DNA of 64,000 nt from Streptococcus suis (GCF_024509555.1 NZ_JAMWEL010000005.1:42280-106279); one strand, 5' to 3'. Positions 53,955 to 63,617 are shown, numbered from the stretch's first letter. The notes: generated by a model from the letters alone, not told the origin. Numbers and translations are program-made.

Positions 53955-54132
53955 GCATCAACAAACAAATAAATAAAAAATGAAAATCAGATAGAAAGGA
54001 TTGTTCAGTTTCTGATTGGAATTGAACAGGCCCTCAAGCTTTTGAAAAAAGATAAATCTCCGCGTGTGTTTGCACACGAGGTCGATTCCCTATTTTTCAT
54101 TTGCTTTCTTAAGGGGCTTAGTATCTTATATT
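53955..54132 (+). other. sufU-sufB gap with a start-less open frame
   Basis: From about 53978 to 54147 one frame stays open without an ATG/GTG/TTG start near its beginning and reads ENQIERIVQFLIGIEQALK and on. It could be a decayed gene or chance. No promoter or terminator of good quality is seen; CGTGTG-TTTG-CACACG (54063-54078) is a small hairpin. Confidence 0.35.
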
Positions 54133-55548
54133 ATGTCAGAAGAAAGAATTGAACCAACCCCCATTGACCTTGGGGAATACAAATTCGGTTTCCATGACGA
54201 GAACGTGGAACTGGTGGCTTCGACAGGTAAGGGTTTGAACGAAGAAGTCATTCGTGAAATGTCCCGTATCAAAGGCGAGCCTGAATGGATGTTGGAATTC
54301 CGTTTGAAATCCTATGAAACATTCAAGAAAATGCCTATGCAGACTTGGGGAGCCGACTTGTCTGAACTGGATTTTGATGATATTGTTTACTATCAAAAAC
54401 CGTCAGATAAGCCGGCACGTAGCTGGGATGATGTACCGGACAAAATCAAGGAAACCTTTGAACGCATCGGTATTCCAGAAGCTGAGCGTGCCTACCTAGC
54501 AGGTGCTTCTGCCCAGTACGAATCAGAAGTGGTCTACCACAACATGAAGGAAGAGTATGACAAGCACGGTATTATCTTTACAGATACCGATACAGCCCTT
54601 AAGGAATACCCAGAACTTTTCAAAAAATATTTCGGAAAGCTCGTTCCACCGTCAGATAATAAACTAGCTGCCCTCAACTCAGCGGTTTGGTCAGGTGGTA
54701 CTTTCATCTACGTACCAAAAGGTGTTAAGTTGGATATTCCGCTTCAAACCTACTTCCGTATCAACAATGAAGGAACAGGGCAGTTTGAACGCACCCTTAT
54801 CATCGTGGATGAAGGAGCAAGTGTTCACTACGTGGAAGGCTGTACAGCTCCGACTTACTCAACGGCAAGTCTCCATGCTGCTATTGTGGAAATCATTGCC
54901 CACGAAGGTGCCTATATGCGTTATACCACCATTCAAAACTGGTCTGACAACGTTTATAACTTGGTAACCAAGCGTGCTCGTGCTGAGAAAAATGCTACAG
55001 TAGAGTGGATTGACGGAAACCTTGGTGCTAAGACAACCATGAAATACCCTGCGGTTTACCTAGAAGGTGAAGGTGCGCGTGGGACCATGTTGTCCATTGC
55101 CTTTGCCAACAAGGGTCAGGTCCAAGATACCGGTGCCAAGATGATCCACAATGCACCGCGGACCTCATCGTCTATCGTATCCAAATCTATTGCCCGTGGC
55201 GGTGGAGAAGTTAACTACCGTGGCCAAGTAACTTTTGCCAAAAACTCAGCCAAGTCGATTAGTCATATCGAGTGTGATACCATTATTATGGATGATATTT
55301 CCAAGTCAGACACCATTCCATTTAATGAAATTCACAACTCACAAGTGGCACTCGAACACGAAGCCAAAGTCTCAAAAATCTCAGAAGAACAGCTCTACTA
55401 CCTCATGAGCCGCGGTCTATCTGAATCCGAAGCCACAGAGATGATTGTCATGGGCTTTGTCGAACCATTCACAAAAGAACTCCCAATGGAATACGCAGTC
55501 GAACTCAACAGACTGATTGCCTATGAGATGGAGGGGTCAGTAGGATAA
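54133..55548 (+). CDS. sufB: Iron-sulfur assembly protein SufB
   Basis: The 471-residue scaffold subunit has [38 protein letters not shown] near residue 200, [24 protein letters not shown] near 295 and the C-terminal [25 protein letters not shown]. The start [20 protein letters not shown] at 54133 fits the family. Its RBS is poor: AAGGGG lies about 16 nt away. The stop codon lies inside a 22-bp perfect palindrome. Confidence 0.96.
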   Translation: MSEERIEPTPIDLGEYKFGFHDENVELVASTGKGLNEEVIREMSRIKGEPEWMLEFRLKSYETFKKMPMQTWGADLSELDFDDIVYYQKPSDKPARSWDDVPDKIKETFERIGIPEAERAYLAGASAQYESEVVYHNMKEEYDKHGIIFTDTDTALKEYPELFKKYFGKLVPPSDNKLAALNSAVWSGGTFIYVPKGVKLDIPLQTYFRINNEGTGQFERTLIIVDEGASVHYVEGCTAPTYSTASLHAAIVEIIAHEGAYMRYTTIQNWSDNVYNLVTKRARAEKNATVEWIDGNLGAKTTMKYPAVYLEGEGARGTMLSIAFANKGQVQDTGAKMIHNAPRTSSSIVSKSIARGGGEVNYRGQVTFAKNSAKSISHIECDTIIMDDISKSDTIPFNEIHNSQVALEHEAKVSKISEEQLYYLMSRGLSESEATEMIVMGFVEPFTKELPMEYAVELNRLIAYEMEGSVG

Positions 55549-55582
55549 AAATAGTCTGGGAGACTATTTTTATCCTACTGAC
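55536..55582. terminator. 22-bp palindrome spanning the sufB stop codon
   Basis: 55536-55557 pairs perfectly with 55561-55582 around GGG. The arms include the last three sense codons and TAA of sufB; the right arm carries CTATTTTTATCC, giving a T-run within the stem. It is a probable terminator in both directions. Confidence 0.8.
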
Positions 55583-55860
55583 GTCGCTTCCTGTAAGGAA
55601 GCGATATGTAATAAGGAGTTCCGCAGGAACTCTCACCAACCGAGGGGGGAGATGAGGAGTAGCGAATGCCACTCTACATTGAAATGCCAACGCTCGTTGG
55701 AAATAGTGAGACGGTAGTCGCTTTTCTTTGCAATCCTAATAATTTATAAAAATCCTATTCCTTCCACGCTCGTCGTTTCCTGTCAGAAAAGGATACGTAG
55801 CTAGGAGTTCCGTAGGAACTCTTACCAACTCAACCTCCATTCGACGTAGGAGATGAGGCG
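55582..55860. repeat. Two diverged copies of a ~90-bp intergenic repeat
   Basis: Copy A (55582-55660) and copy B (55771-55860) share, in order, CGTCGCTTCCTGT / CGTCGTTTCCTGT, AGGAGTTCCGCAGGAACTC / AGGAGTTCCGTAGGAACTC (each a hairpin), TACCAAC-like and GGAGATGAGG. Between them lies a CCAACG-CT-CGTTGG hairpin (55687-55700). No gene is seen in 55583-56010. Confidence 0.75.
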
Positions 55861-55906
55861 AGACAAATACTAAAAAATCTTACCTTTTGTTAATATTTTA
55901 CAATCA

Positions 55907-55955
55907 AAAACAGCTTAGGATCAACGTTTCTAATAACGTCAGTCTAAGCTGTTTT
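55907..55955 (-). terminator. Terminator of the dacA-like gene
   Basis: AAAACAGCTTAG and CTAAGCTGTTTT form a 12-bp stem with an inner AACGT-containing stem-loop; the minus strand continues TTGATTG. Confidence 0.7.
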
Positions 55956-56010
55956 GTATTATTAAATCTATTTTACTATACTCTACTTTTTATATACCTA
56001 AATTTTTGTG

Positions 56011-57321
56011 CTATAATTTCTCATTTACATATCTAACAAAGTTGTTCCACCAGGAAACTGGCCAGGGAGCTTTTTTTACTTCAGTAGGTAGAACCATATC
56101 AATGCTGGCTTGGTCAGCAATATAACCTTTTCCAATTAAGTCGGTGTCTTCTATTTGCAATTTTCCTACTTTTGTTCCTGCTTTTGTAGGTGCTTGTATT
56201 TCACTGAAATCGGTAGTAAATATTGCTATAGCAGGTTTTTCGGTTTGATTTCGTTGGACAACAGACAGGTCTGCTGCAGCTACAACTGGACTTGTTTCTT
56301 TTGCTCCATTAAAGACCTTAATTTTGCTATTTTCATAAGCATCGCCTTTTTTGACAAGTGTGGTGTAGGTAAAAGTGGAGTAGATGTAGTCCATTAGTCG
56401 GTTTGTTTCGATGAAACGATTTTCAGGTGTTTCTAACCCCCCTTCTACATTCAGTAATATTGTAAGAATTCTCATGTTTGCCTGTTTCGTTGTGGCTATA
56501 AAACAAACTCCAGCAGATTGGGAAACAGCTGTTTTTAAGCCATCAACACCACCACGTTCATATATCCCTCCAGCTACCATCTGGTTAAAACTATAATATG
56601 AGTAACCGTCGATTGCATAGCTCAATTGGGAAGTAACCTCCAACACCTCAGGGAAATCAATGATTAACCGTCTAGCAATGATGGCTAAATCAAGTGTTGA
56701 CAGGGTATTGGTATCTTCTTCGGAAGAGTCAGGATAGATATTTTCTCCTAAATAAGAGTTGTCAAGGCCGGATGAGTTGACAATTTTTGCATCGCTAATT
56801 CCCCACTCCTTGAGTTTGGCTTTCATTTTATCAACAAATGCTATCTCGCTACCAGCGATTTTTTCAGCTAAGGCAATCATTGCACTGTTGGATGAACTAA
56901 TCAAAGCAGCGTGTATCAATTCTTCTACTGAATAGAGCCGATAATCTAATATAACGCTAGTAATATTGGGATTGGTTGTTAGCTGGAAAGGGTATTCTGA
57001 GATTGTAACAGGGGTGTCTAAATCAATCTCCCCCTTTTTGATGGATTCGTAGACTAAATATATGCCCAAAAGTTTACTTAAGGAAGCCACTGGAACAGGT
57101 GTTTGCGAGTCTTTCTCGTACAGAATTTTTCCACTCGTTACTTCTATTGCTAAGGCTTGATTTGCCTTTGATGTAAATTCTTCTGCCCGTACTCCTCTAG
57201 AAAGAGATGAGAGGCTAATGAATAGAATAATGATGCTGATTACTATTTTTAGAGTAATTCTTCCGATTTGAGACTGATTATCTATTTTATGATAATTCTC
57301 AAAAAATAGGAAATGTTGCAT
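56011..57321 (-). CDS. dacA: D-alanyl-D-alanine carboxypeptidase (S11, DacA-like) with KTA motif
   Basis: Of two ATGs six bases apart, the one at 57321 has the better distance from AGGAGGG; 436 residues. A signal segment ends near GVRAEEFTSKANQ. The SxxK motif is in VASLSKLLG (about residue 82) and the SxN motif in SSSNSAMIALAEK (about 142). The third motif reads VDGLKTAVSQSAG, KTA instead of KTG. A PBP5-type C-terminal domain and amphipathic anchor (WWNNFVRYVNEKL) follow. Family members trim peptidoglycan pentapeptides. The KTA change could lower or alter activity. Confidence 0.88.
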   Translation of the reverse strand: MQHFLFFENYHKIDNQSQIGRITLKIVISIIILFISLSSLSRGVRAEEFTSKANQALAIEVTSGKILYEKDSQTPVPVASLSKLLGIYLVYESIKKGEIDLDTPVTISEYPFQLTTNPNITSVILDYRLYSVEELIHAALISSSNSAMIALAEKIAGSEIAFVDKMKAKLKEWGISDAKIVNSSGLDNSYLGENIYPDSSEEDTNTLSTLDLAIIARRLIIDFPEVLEVTSQLSYAIDGYSYYSFNQMVAGGIYERGGVDGLKTAVSQSAGVCFIATTKQANMRILTILLNVEGGLETPENRFIETNRLMDYIYSTFTYTTLVKKGDAYENSKIKVFNGAKETSPVVAAADLSVVQRNQTEKPAIAIFTTDFSEIQAPTKAGTKVGKLQIEDTDLIGKGYIADQASIDMVLPTEVKKAPWPVSWWNNFVRYVNEKL

Positions 57322-57432
57322 AATCATTCCCTCCTACTTGATTTTATTCCATTATAACACAAAGGATGGCATGAAAAATCAGGAAAATTGATTGAAAGAG
57401 TCTGAAAATGATGAAAAAATATGTTTTTACAA

Positions 57433-57479
57433 AATTTTCTGACAAAAAGACTTTATTTAAGAAAAATTTATGATATAAT
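57433..57479 (+). promoter_or_regulatory. oppA promoter with CodY-like box
   Basis: Extended -10 TGATATAAT (TATAAT 57474-57479). AATTTTCTGACAAAA (57433-57447) matches the CodY consensus at 12 of 15 positions and lies near the -35. Confidence 0.65.
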
Positions 57480-57536
57480 GAATTCTATAACGACATATGA
57501 TTATGTGTCAAAGAAAAAGAAAAACAGAGGTGTTTT

Positions 57537-59330
57537 ATGAAAAAGACAACAAAACTCTTTGCCTTAGCAGGTATCACACTCTTATCTGCATCTGTTTTAG
57601 CAGCTTGTGGTGCTAAGTCGTCATCAAGTTCATCTGAACAAACCTTGTCATTCCCATCTGAGGTGAAACAAGACGGTTCAGCTGTTGCAGACGCACAATT
57701 GAAATACGCTTTGGTTTCAGCTACAACTTCATCAGGACTTTTGATCGATGAATTGACTGAAAACACAATCGATTCAACATTTGGTGGAATGGTTGATATT
57801 TCAATGTTTGGTTACGATGGAGATCGTAAATTAGATGACTCAGGTCTTGCTAAAGCTGAATTTGATGTGGAAGGCAAAAAAATCACTGTTAGCTTGACTG
57901 GTAAAGACTACAAGTGGTCAGATGGTGAGCCATTTACAATCAATGACTACATCTTCACTATCAAGTCCATGGCAAGCAAAGATTATACCGGTGTTCGTTT
58001 TGATGACAAATTCTTGAACATCGTTGGTATGGAAGAGTATGTTGCAGGAACAGCATCAGACATCTCTGGTATTAAGAAAGTTGACGACTACACAGTAGAA
58101 TTGACTGTGAAAGAAATGTCACCTTCTATGATGTATGCCGGTGGTGATGTACCTGCCTATATCCAACCAGAACACATCTACAAAGATATTCCTGTGGCTG
58201 ATTGGGAAAAGAGCGAGTATTCACGTACTGCTAAACTTGTAGGTATGGGGCCTTGGAAAATCAAGGAAATCGTAAACGGTGAGTCTATCACTTACGTTCC
58301 AAACGAACACTTCTTCAAGGGTACAACACCAAAAACAAGTTCATTCAAGATTGATATCGTGTCTCCTGATACTATCGTTTCTGAAATGAAGGCTGGTAAC
58401 TACGATATCGCAGATATGCCTGTTGACCAGTTGGATTCATATAAAGATGCTTCTAACTTGAACATCGTTGGATCTTTGGATTCAGTTTACGAATATATTT
58501 CATTCAACCTTGGTAAATATGACGAAGCTGCTGGCAAGAACGTTATGGATGAGAATGCTAAGATGAATGATGTGAATCTTCGTCAAGCGATTGCCTATGC
58601 TATTGATACCAAGACTGCTGGTGAGAAATTGTATAACGGCTTGTACCACCCAGCAAACTCATTGATTATTTCATTCTTTGGCGAACTTCATGATTCTGAA
58701 TTGGCAGGCTATACATACGATCCAGAAAAAGCTAAGAAACTCTTGGATGAAGCAGGCTACAAGGATACAAACGGTGACGGCATTCGTGAAGGTAAAGACG
58801 GTAAAGAATTCAAAATCACTTTCGCAGCTCGTAAACGTACAGAAGCGAACGAAGCACTTGTACAACAATACATTGCTTGGTGGAAAGAAGTTGGCTTGAA
58901 TGTTGAATTGTACACTGGCCGTACAGTTGAAGTAAATACTTTCTACGATGCACTTCAAGCAAACGACCCTGCAATTGATATGTATGCTGGTGGTTGGTCT
59001 ACTGGTTACGATCCAAACCCAACAGGTACTTGGGGTCCTATCGCTGCCTTCAACATGTCACGTTTCGTATCTGAAGAAAATACGAAATTGTTGGATGCAA
59101 TTAGTTCTACTGCTTCATTCGATGAGAAAACAAACCTTGAAAACTACAAGGCTTGGCAAAAATATGCTCACGAGCAAGCATTTGCTATTCCAACATTTGA
59201 ATCTGAGTCTATTACAGCACTTAACAAACGTGTGAAAAACTATGATTCTAACTATGGTTCAGCTTCAGGTAAAGGTATTGCTCTTGAAAATATCGAATTG
59301 ACAGCTGATAAAGGTGTAGCGGCAGAATAG
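57537..59330 (+). CDS. oppA: Oligopeptide ABC transporter substrate-binding lipoprotein
   Basis: The 597-residue lipoprotein has lipobox LAAC with Cys24 and an SBP_bac_5 fold. It shows the family stretch GKDYKWSDGEPFTINDYIFTIKSM near residue 120 and DVNLRQAIAYAIDTKTAGEKLYNGLYHPANSLI near 345. It captures peptides for the OppBCDF importer encoded downstream. A strong terminator follows it, so it is probably made in excess over the transporter. The first codons and GGTG RBS region are normal. Confidence 0.94.
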   Translation: MKKTTKLFALAGITLLSASVLAACGAKSSSSSSEQTLSFPSEVKQDGSAVADAQLKYALVSATTSSGLLIDELTENTIDSTFGGMVDISMFGYDGDRKLDDSGLAKAEFDVEGKKITVSLTGKDYKWSDGEPFTINDYIFTIKSMASKDYTGVRFDDKFLNIVGMEEYVAGTASDISGIKKVDDYTVELTVKEMSPSMMYAGGDVPAYIQPEHIYKDIPVADWEKSEYSRTAKLVGMGPWKIKEIVNGESITYVPNEHFFKGTTPKTSSFKIDIVSPDTIVSEMKAGNYDIADMPVDQLDSYKDASNLNIVGSLDSVYEYISFNLGKYDEAAGKNVMDENAKMNDVNLRQAIAYAIDTKTAGEKLYNGLYHPANSLIISFFGELHDSELAGYTYDPEKAKKLLDEAGYKDTNGDGIREGKDGKEFKITFAARKRTEANEALVQQYIAWWKEVGLNVELYTGRTVEVNTFYDALQANDPAIDMYAGGWSTGYDPNPTGTWGPIAAFNMSRFVSEENTKLLDAISSTASFDEKTNLENYKAWQKYAHEQAFAIPTFESESITALNKRVKNYDSNYGSASGKGIALENIELTADKGVAAE

Positions 59331-59360
59331 TCTTATAAAGAAGATAAAAGAAGATAATAG

Positions 59361-59398
59361 AATCTGAAAAAGCCAACTTGGTTGGCTTTTTTCAGATT
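59361..59398 (+). terminator. oppA terminator
   Basis: A 17-bp stem, AATCTGAAAAAGCCAAC with GTTGGCTTTTTTCAGATT (one extra T), and loop TTG. The T-run lies inside the right arm. Confidence 0.85.
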
Positions 59399-59406
59399 GC
59401 TATTGG

Positions 59407-59431
59407 AATTTTCTGATAATTATGGTATAGT
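59407..59431 (+). promoter_or_regulatory. oppDFBC promoter with CodY box
   Basis: AATTTTCTGATAATT (59407-59421) matches the CodY consensus at 14 of 15 positions and runs into extended -10 TGGTATAGT (TATAGT 59426-59431). Confidence 0.75.
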
Positions 59432-59445
59432 AGAACCAGTATACA

Positions 59446-59467
59446 AAAAATGATTGATGTCATTTTT
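59446..59467 (+). other. Hairpin in the oppD leader
   Basis: AAAAATGA pairs with TCATTTTT around TTGATG, followed by AGTTTTTAG. It lies at the start of an unusually long (~176 nt) 5' leader. It is a possible early terminator or RNA stabiliser; the rest of the leader shows no known riboswitch. Confidence 0.4.
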
Positions 59468-59613
59468 AGTTTTTAGTAAACGCTATCAAATTCTATATAG
59501 ACTTGATGGATTTATTAATAAAGATATAAAAGATCAGTTTTCATAGACTTAAGGATATTTGATTTGAAGGATGAAAGAAGTTGAATGAACTGATGAACAA
59601 AGGAGGAAAAAGC

Positions 59614-60612
59614 GTGGCTACTGAAAAACCGCTTTTAGACATTAAGGATTTGCACGTTGGATTCCGCATCGGTGATGATTATTTTGATGCAGTTGACGGT
59701 GTTGATATTACCTTACAAAAAAATGAAATCCTAGCGATTGTTGGGGAATCTGGTTGTGGTAAATCAACTTTGGCAACAACAATTATGGGGCTACATAATC
59801 CATTAAATACCAAAATTACAGGTAGCATCCAATACAATGATATGGAATTAATTGGGATGGACGAGGCCAAGTACAATACGGTACGTGGAAATGATATTGG
59901 TATGATTTTCCAAGATCCCTTGGCGTCTTTAAATCCATTGATGACCATTGGTGCACAGATTGATGAAGCACTATTCTATCATACAGATTTGGATGCCAAT
60001 GCCCGTACGGAGCGTGTTTTGGAATTATTAGCTCAAGTAGGTATTCCAAATCCTAAGCGTACATTTAAGCAGTATCCTCATGAGTTGTCAGGTGGTATGC
60101 GTCAGCGTATCATTATCGCCATGGCCTTATCTTGTAAACCTCCGATTATTATTGCCGATGAACCGACAACGGCTTTGGATGTAACTATTCAGGCACAGAT
60201 TTTGGATTTATTAAATGATATTCAAGCAGAAACAGGGTCAGGTATTATTTTGATCACTCACGACCTAGGAGTAGTGGCAGAAACGGCAGACCGTGTAGCA
60301 GTTATGTATGGTGGTCAGTTTGTAGAGGTTGCTCCTGTTGAGGAACTCTTTACCAATCCAAAACATCCATACACCCGTTCGCTTTTGAAATCAAATCCGC
60401 AATCAGAAAACGAAGGCGGAGAGTTGCACGTTATTGACGGAATTGTACCGCCAATTACAAAGATGCTGCGTAAAGGTTGTCGATTTGCACCACGTATTCC
60501 GTGGATTGAAGCTGCAACACACGAAGAAAATCCGGTTATGCATGAAGTTGGACCTAACCATTTTGTACGTTGTACTTGCCATGAAACATTCTATTTTGAA
60601 GGGGAGGCCTAA
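59614..60612 (+). CDS. oppD: Oligopeptide ABC transporter ATP-binding protein OppD
   Basis: The start is the GTG at 59614 behind AAAGGAGG, not the in-frame TTG at 59581; 332 residues. Walker A GESGCGKST, signature LSGGMRQRIIIAMAL, Walker B IIIADEPTTALD. The C-terminal oligopeptide domain contains Cys residues (KGCRFAPR, CTCHETF) typical of an iron-sulfur-type OppD tail. It pairs with OppF, 2 bp downstream. Confidence 0.95.
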   Translation: MATEKPLLDIKDLHVGFRIGDDYFDAVDGVDITLQKNEILAIVGESGCGKSTLATTIMGLHNPLNTKITGSIQYNDMELIGMDEAKYNTVRGNDIGMIFQDPLASLNPLMTIGAQIDEALFYHTDLDANARTERVLELLAQVGIPNPKRTFKQYPHELSGGMRQRIIIAMALSCKPPIIIADEPTTALDVTIQAQILDLLNDIQAETGSGIILITHDLGVVAETADRVAVMYGGQFVEVAPVEELFTNPKHPYTRSLLKSNPQSENEGGELHVIDGIVPPITKMLRKGCRFAPRIPWIEAATHEENPVMHEVGPNHFVRCTCHETFYFEGEA

Positions 60613-60614
60613 TA

Positions 60615-61556
60615 GTGGGATTTATTGAAGTAAAAGATTTAAAAGTCCATTATCCAATTCGTAGTGGCTTCTTTAACCGTGTTACAGATCATGTCTATGC
60701 TGTGGATGGTGTAAACATTGAAATCGAAGAAGGTAAGACATACGGTCTGGTTGGTGAGTCAGGGTCAGGAAAATCAACGATTGGTAAAGCAATTATTGGT
60801 TTAGAGCGTGCCACTTCAGGACAAATTATTTATGAAGGACAAAATGTAACCAACAAATCGCGTGGAAAAAAAGGCAACTTTAATCGTGATGTACAGATGA
60901 TTTTCCAAGATTCACTTTCAAGTTTCAACCCGAAAAAACGTATTTTGGACATCATTGCAGAACCAATTCGAAATTTTGATCGACTTTCACCAGATGAAGA
61001 AAAGAAAAAAGTTCTTCAGCTCTTGGATACAATTGGTCTCAATGAAGAAGCCTTAATTAAGTATCCTCATGAATTCTCAGGTGGTCAACGTCAACGGATC
61101 GGTGTTGCTCGTGCCTTGGCTAGTAACCCACGTTTGATTATTGCTGATGAGCCTGTTTCTGCTTTGGACTTGTCTGTTCAAGCACAGGTCTTGAATTATA
61201 TGAAACGTATTCAAGATGAATTCAAACTTAGTTATCTCTTCATTTCCCACGATCTTGGTGTGGTACAACACATGTGTGATGAACTCTTCATCATGTACCG
61301 TGGTCGCTTTGTAGAAACAGGAAATAAGAGTGATATCTATAGTAATCCACAGCATATCTACACCAAGCGTCTCTTATCAGCGATTCCATCAATTGATCCA
61401 GTAAATCGTTTGAAAAATAAGGAAAAACGTTTGGCTGCAGAGAAGGAGTACCAAGAAAAACAAGGTCAGTACTATGATGAAAACGGTCGTGTGTACGATT
61501 TGAAAGCTTTTTCAGCAACTCATCAAGTAGCCCTTCCAGAAGGAGGTAAGAACTAA
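60615..61556 (+). CDS. oppF: Oligopeptide ABC transporter ATP-binding protein OppF
   Basis: The 313-residue protein starts at GTG 60615. Walker A GESGSGKST, signature FSGGQRQRIGVARAL, Walker B LIIADEPVSALD. The C-terminal part is Lys/Tyr-rich. It is followed after 1 bp by the OppB gene. Confidence 0.95.
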   Translation: MGFIEVKDLKVHYPIRSGFFNRVTDHVYAVDGVNIEIEEGKTYGLVGESGSGKSTIGKAIIGLERATSGQIIYEGQNVTNKSRGKKGNFNRDVQMIFQDSLSSFNPKKRILDIIAEPIRNFDRLSPDEEKKKVLQLLDTIGLNEEALIKYPHEFSGGQRQRIGVARALASNPRLIIADEPVSALDLSVQAQVLNYMKRIQDEFKLSYLFISHDLGVVQHMCDELFIMYRGRFVETGNKSDIYSNPQHIYTKRLLSAIPSIDPVNRLKNKEKRLAAEKEYQEKQGQYYDENGRVYDLKAFSATHQVALPEGGKN

Positions 61557-61557
61557 G

Positions 61558-62514
61558 ATGTGGAAAACAGTATTACGACGTTTACTCATGATGATTCCTC
61601 AGATTATCATTCTGAGTGTCATAGCATTCTTTGTTGCAAAAATGATGCCTGGTGATCCATTTACCGGTATGATTGACCCAAATATTGACCCTGCAATTAT
61701 TGAACAAAAACGGATTGCAGCTGGATACTACGATCCAATTCCGGTTCAATATATTCGCTGGGTAGGAAATCTTTTGCAGGGTGATTTTGGACAAAGTTTC
61801 CTCTTTAAACAACCAGTTATCGATGTGATTATGCAGCGTTTGAATAACACAATTTGGTTATCATTGCTTACCATGATTTTGACCTATGCTATTGCCCTTC
61901 CTTTAGGTATGATTGCGGGTCGTTATCAAAATTCACTTGCTGATAAAGTCATTGGTGTTTACAATTTCTTGACTTTCTCAACGCCAACTTTTGTATTTGC
62001 AATTTTGATGCTCTGGTTATTTGGTTTTAGTTTAGGTTGGTTCCCAACACGTGGTTCTATCGGTGGTGGGGTAGAAGGATTTGCAGCTATATTAAGTCGT
62101 CTCCATCATATGATTTTGCCGGCGATTACCATGGCCATCTTATCTACAACTGTAACTATTCAATACCTCCGTACGGGGATTATCGATGCTAAGAGTCAGG
62201 ACTATGTTCGTACAGCACGTGCCAAAGGTGTACCTGAGCGTGTGGTATACAACCGCCACATCTTCCGTAACTCAATTTTACCTATTGCATCATTCTTGGG
62301 GTATGAATTGACTGGTTTGATTGGTGGTTCTATCTTTATTGAAAATATCTTTACTTATCCTGGTATCGGTCAATTGTTCTTTAACTCGATTTCTAGCCGT
62401 GACTATAGTGTCATTTTGGCCCTCTTGTTAATCTTTGGTATGGGAACTTTGTTGGGAACCTTGATTTCAGATATTATCATGAGTATTGTAGACCCACGTA
62501 TCCGTGTGAAATAG
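61558..62514 (+). CDS. oppB: Oligopeptide ABC transporter permease OppB
   Basis: The 318-residue permease has six membrane helices and the EAA loop DYVRTARAKGVPERVVYNRHIFRNSILPI near residue 220. The N-terminal helix is followed by the typical large extracellular region. The gene order A-D-F-B-C differs from oppABCDF and resembles the Bacillus app arrangement. Confidence 0.95.
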   Translation: MWKTVLRRLLMMIPQIIILSVIAFFVAKMMPGDPFTGMIDPNIDPAIIEQKRIAAGYYDPIPVQYIRWVGNLLQGDFGQSFLFKQPVIDVIMQRLNNTIWLSLLTMILTYAIALPLGMIAGRYQNSLADKVIGVYNFLTFSTPTFVFAILMLWLFGFSLGWFPTRGSIGGGVEGFAAILSRLHHMILPAITMAILSTTVTIQYLRTGIIDAKSQDYVRTARAKGVPERVVYNRHIFRNSILPIASFLGYELTGLIGGSIFIENIFTYPGIGQLFFNSISSRDYSVILALLLIFGMGTLLGTLISDIIMSIVDPRIRVK

Positions 62515-62527
62515 AAGGAGGAGTACG

Positions 62528-63430
62528 GTGAGTAAAGAAAATAAAAAACAAGTACAATCAGCTTCAACTCCTCCGGGTGGTTTTCGAGTCATTGCACGAG
62601 AATTTACGAAGGATAAGCTGGCTTTGACTTCATTGATTATCTTGGTAACAGTTCTTTTGGCTGTTTTCATCGGTGCCTTGGTGATGGACCAAGAGCAAGT
62701 TATGAAAGTCAATCTTTTAGGACGTTACTTGGAGCCAGGAGTTGATGGCTATATTTTGGGAACGGATGAAGGTGGTAAAGACATCTTTGGTCAACTAATT
62801 ATCGGTGCTCGGAACTCAATTGTCATTGGTTTCACTATTACCATTATCACCAGTATCATTGGTATTTCAGTTGGGTTAATCTCAGGTTATTATGGTGGTC
62901 GATTGGACGGTTTCTTGATGCGTATTGTCGATTTTATCATGATTTTGCCGGTAACAATGTTGATTATTGTATTTGTAACAGTTATTAAAAACTATACAAT
63001 CTATCATTTCATTTTTATCATGAGTGCATTTTATTGGACAGCCAAAGCCCGTCTATTCCGTACAAGAACGTTGTCTGAGGCTAGTTTGGATTATGTCAAT
63101 GCGTCGAAAACACTTGGAACAAGTGACTTTATGATCATGTTCCGTGAGATTTTACCAAACTTAAGTTCATTGATTATCGTTAACTTGACACTCAACTTTG
63201 CAGGTAATATCGGTATTGAAACTTCATTGACCTATCTTGGTTTTGGTCTCCCATCAACAGTCCCAAGTTTGGGTACCTTGATTTCAAATGCCCGTAACGC
63301 AGATATCTTGGAAAACAAGACTTGGATTTGGTTGCCAGCAGCCATTTTCATCTTGGTCATGATGCTTTGTATCAACTATGTCGGTCAAGCCTTCCAACGT
63401 GCTGCCGATGCAAAACAACGTTTGGGTTAA
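62528..63430 (+). CDS. oppC: Oligopeptide ABC transporter permease OppC
   Basis: The 300-residue permease starts at GTG 62528 with AAGGAGGAG before it. It has a cytoplasmic N-terminus, LGTDEGGKDIFGQLIIGARNSIVIG near residue 76 and the EAA loop DYVNASKTLGTSDFMIMFREILPNLSSL near 195. It is the last gene of the operon. Confidence 0.95.
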   Translation: MSKENKKQVQSASTPPGGFRVIAREFTKDKLALTSLIILVTVLLAVFIGALVMDQEQVMKVNLLGRYLEPGVDGYILGTDEGGKDIFGQLIIGARNSIVIGFTITIITSIIGISVGLISGYYGGRLDGFLMRIVDFIMILPVTMLIIVFVTVIKNYTIYHFIFIMSAFYWTAKARLFRTRTLSEASLDYVNASKTLGTSDFMIMFREILPNLSSLIIVNLTLNFAGNIGIETSLTYLGFGLPSTVPSLGTLISNARNADILENKTWIWLPAAIFILVMMLCINYVGQAFQRAADAKQRLG

Positions 63431-63438
63431 AAACATAT

Positions 63439-63465
63439 AAGGGTTCCTTCGGGAACTCTTTTTCT
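63439..63465 (+). terminator. oppDFBC terminator
   Basis: GGTTCC-TTCG-GGAACT with a TTCG tetraloop, followed by CTTTTT. Confidence 0.85.
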
Positions 63466-63554
63466 ACCATTTGTCAAGTTCATCAAGGTATTTGACGAAA
63501 AATATTTTGAGTTCAATAGTCAAAATAAGGAAATTGTTTTCTTTTGGACTAAAG

Positions 63555-63617
63555 TTTCGTGTAAAAAAGAGTACACGAAATTAACACCTTATGTTGAAAA
63601 TTTTTGATAAGGTGTTA
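63555..63617. repeat. Two hairpins between oppC and the transposase
   Basis: TTTCGTGTA/TACACGAAA (63555-63580, loop 8) and TAACACCTTAT/ATAAGGTGTTA (63582-63617, loop 14) are both perfect. They lie just 3' of the transposase gene on its strand, so they belong to the insertion sequence end or flank. The stretch 63466-63554 shows nothing else clear. Confidence 0.7.
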
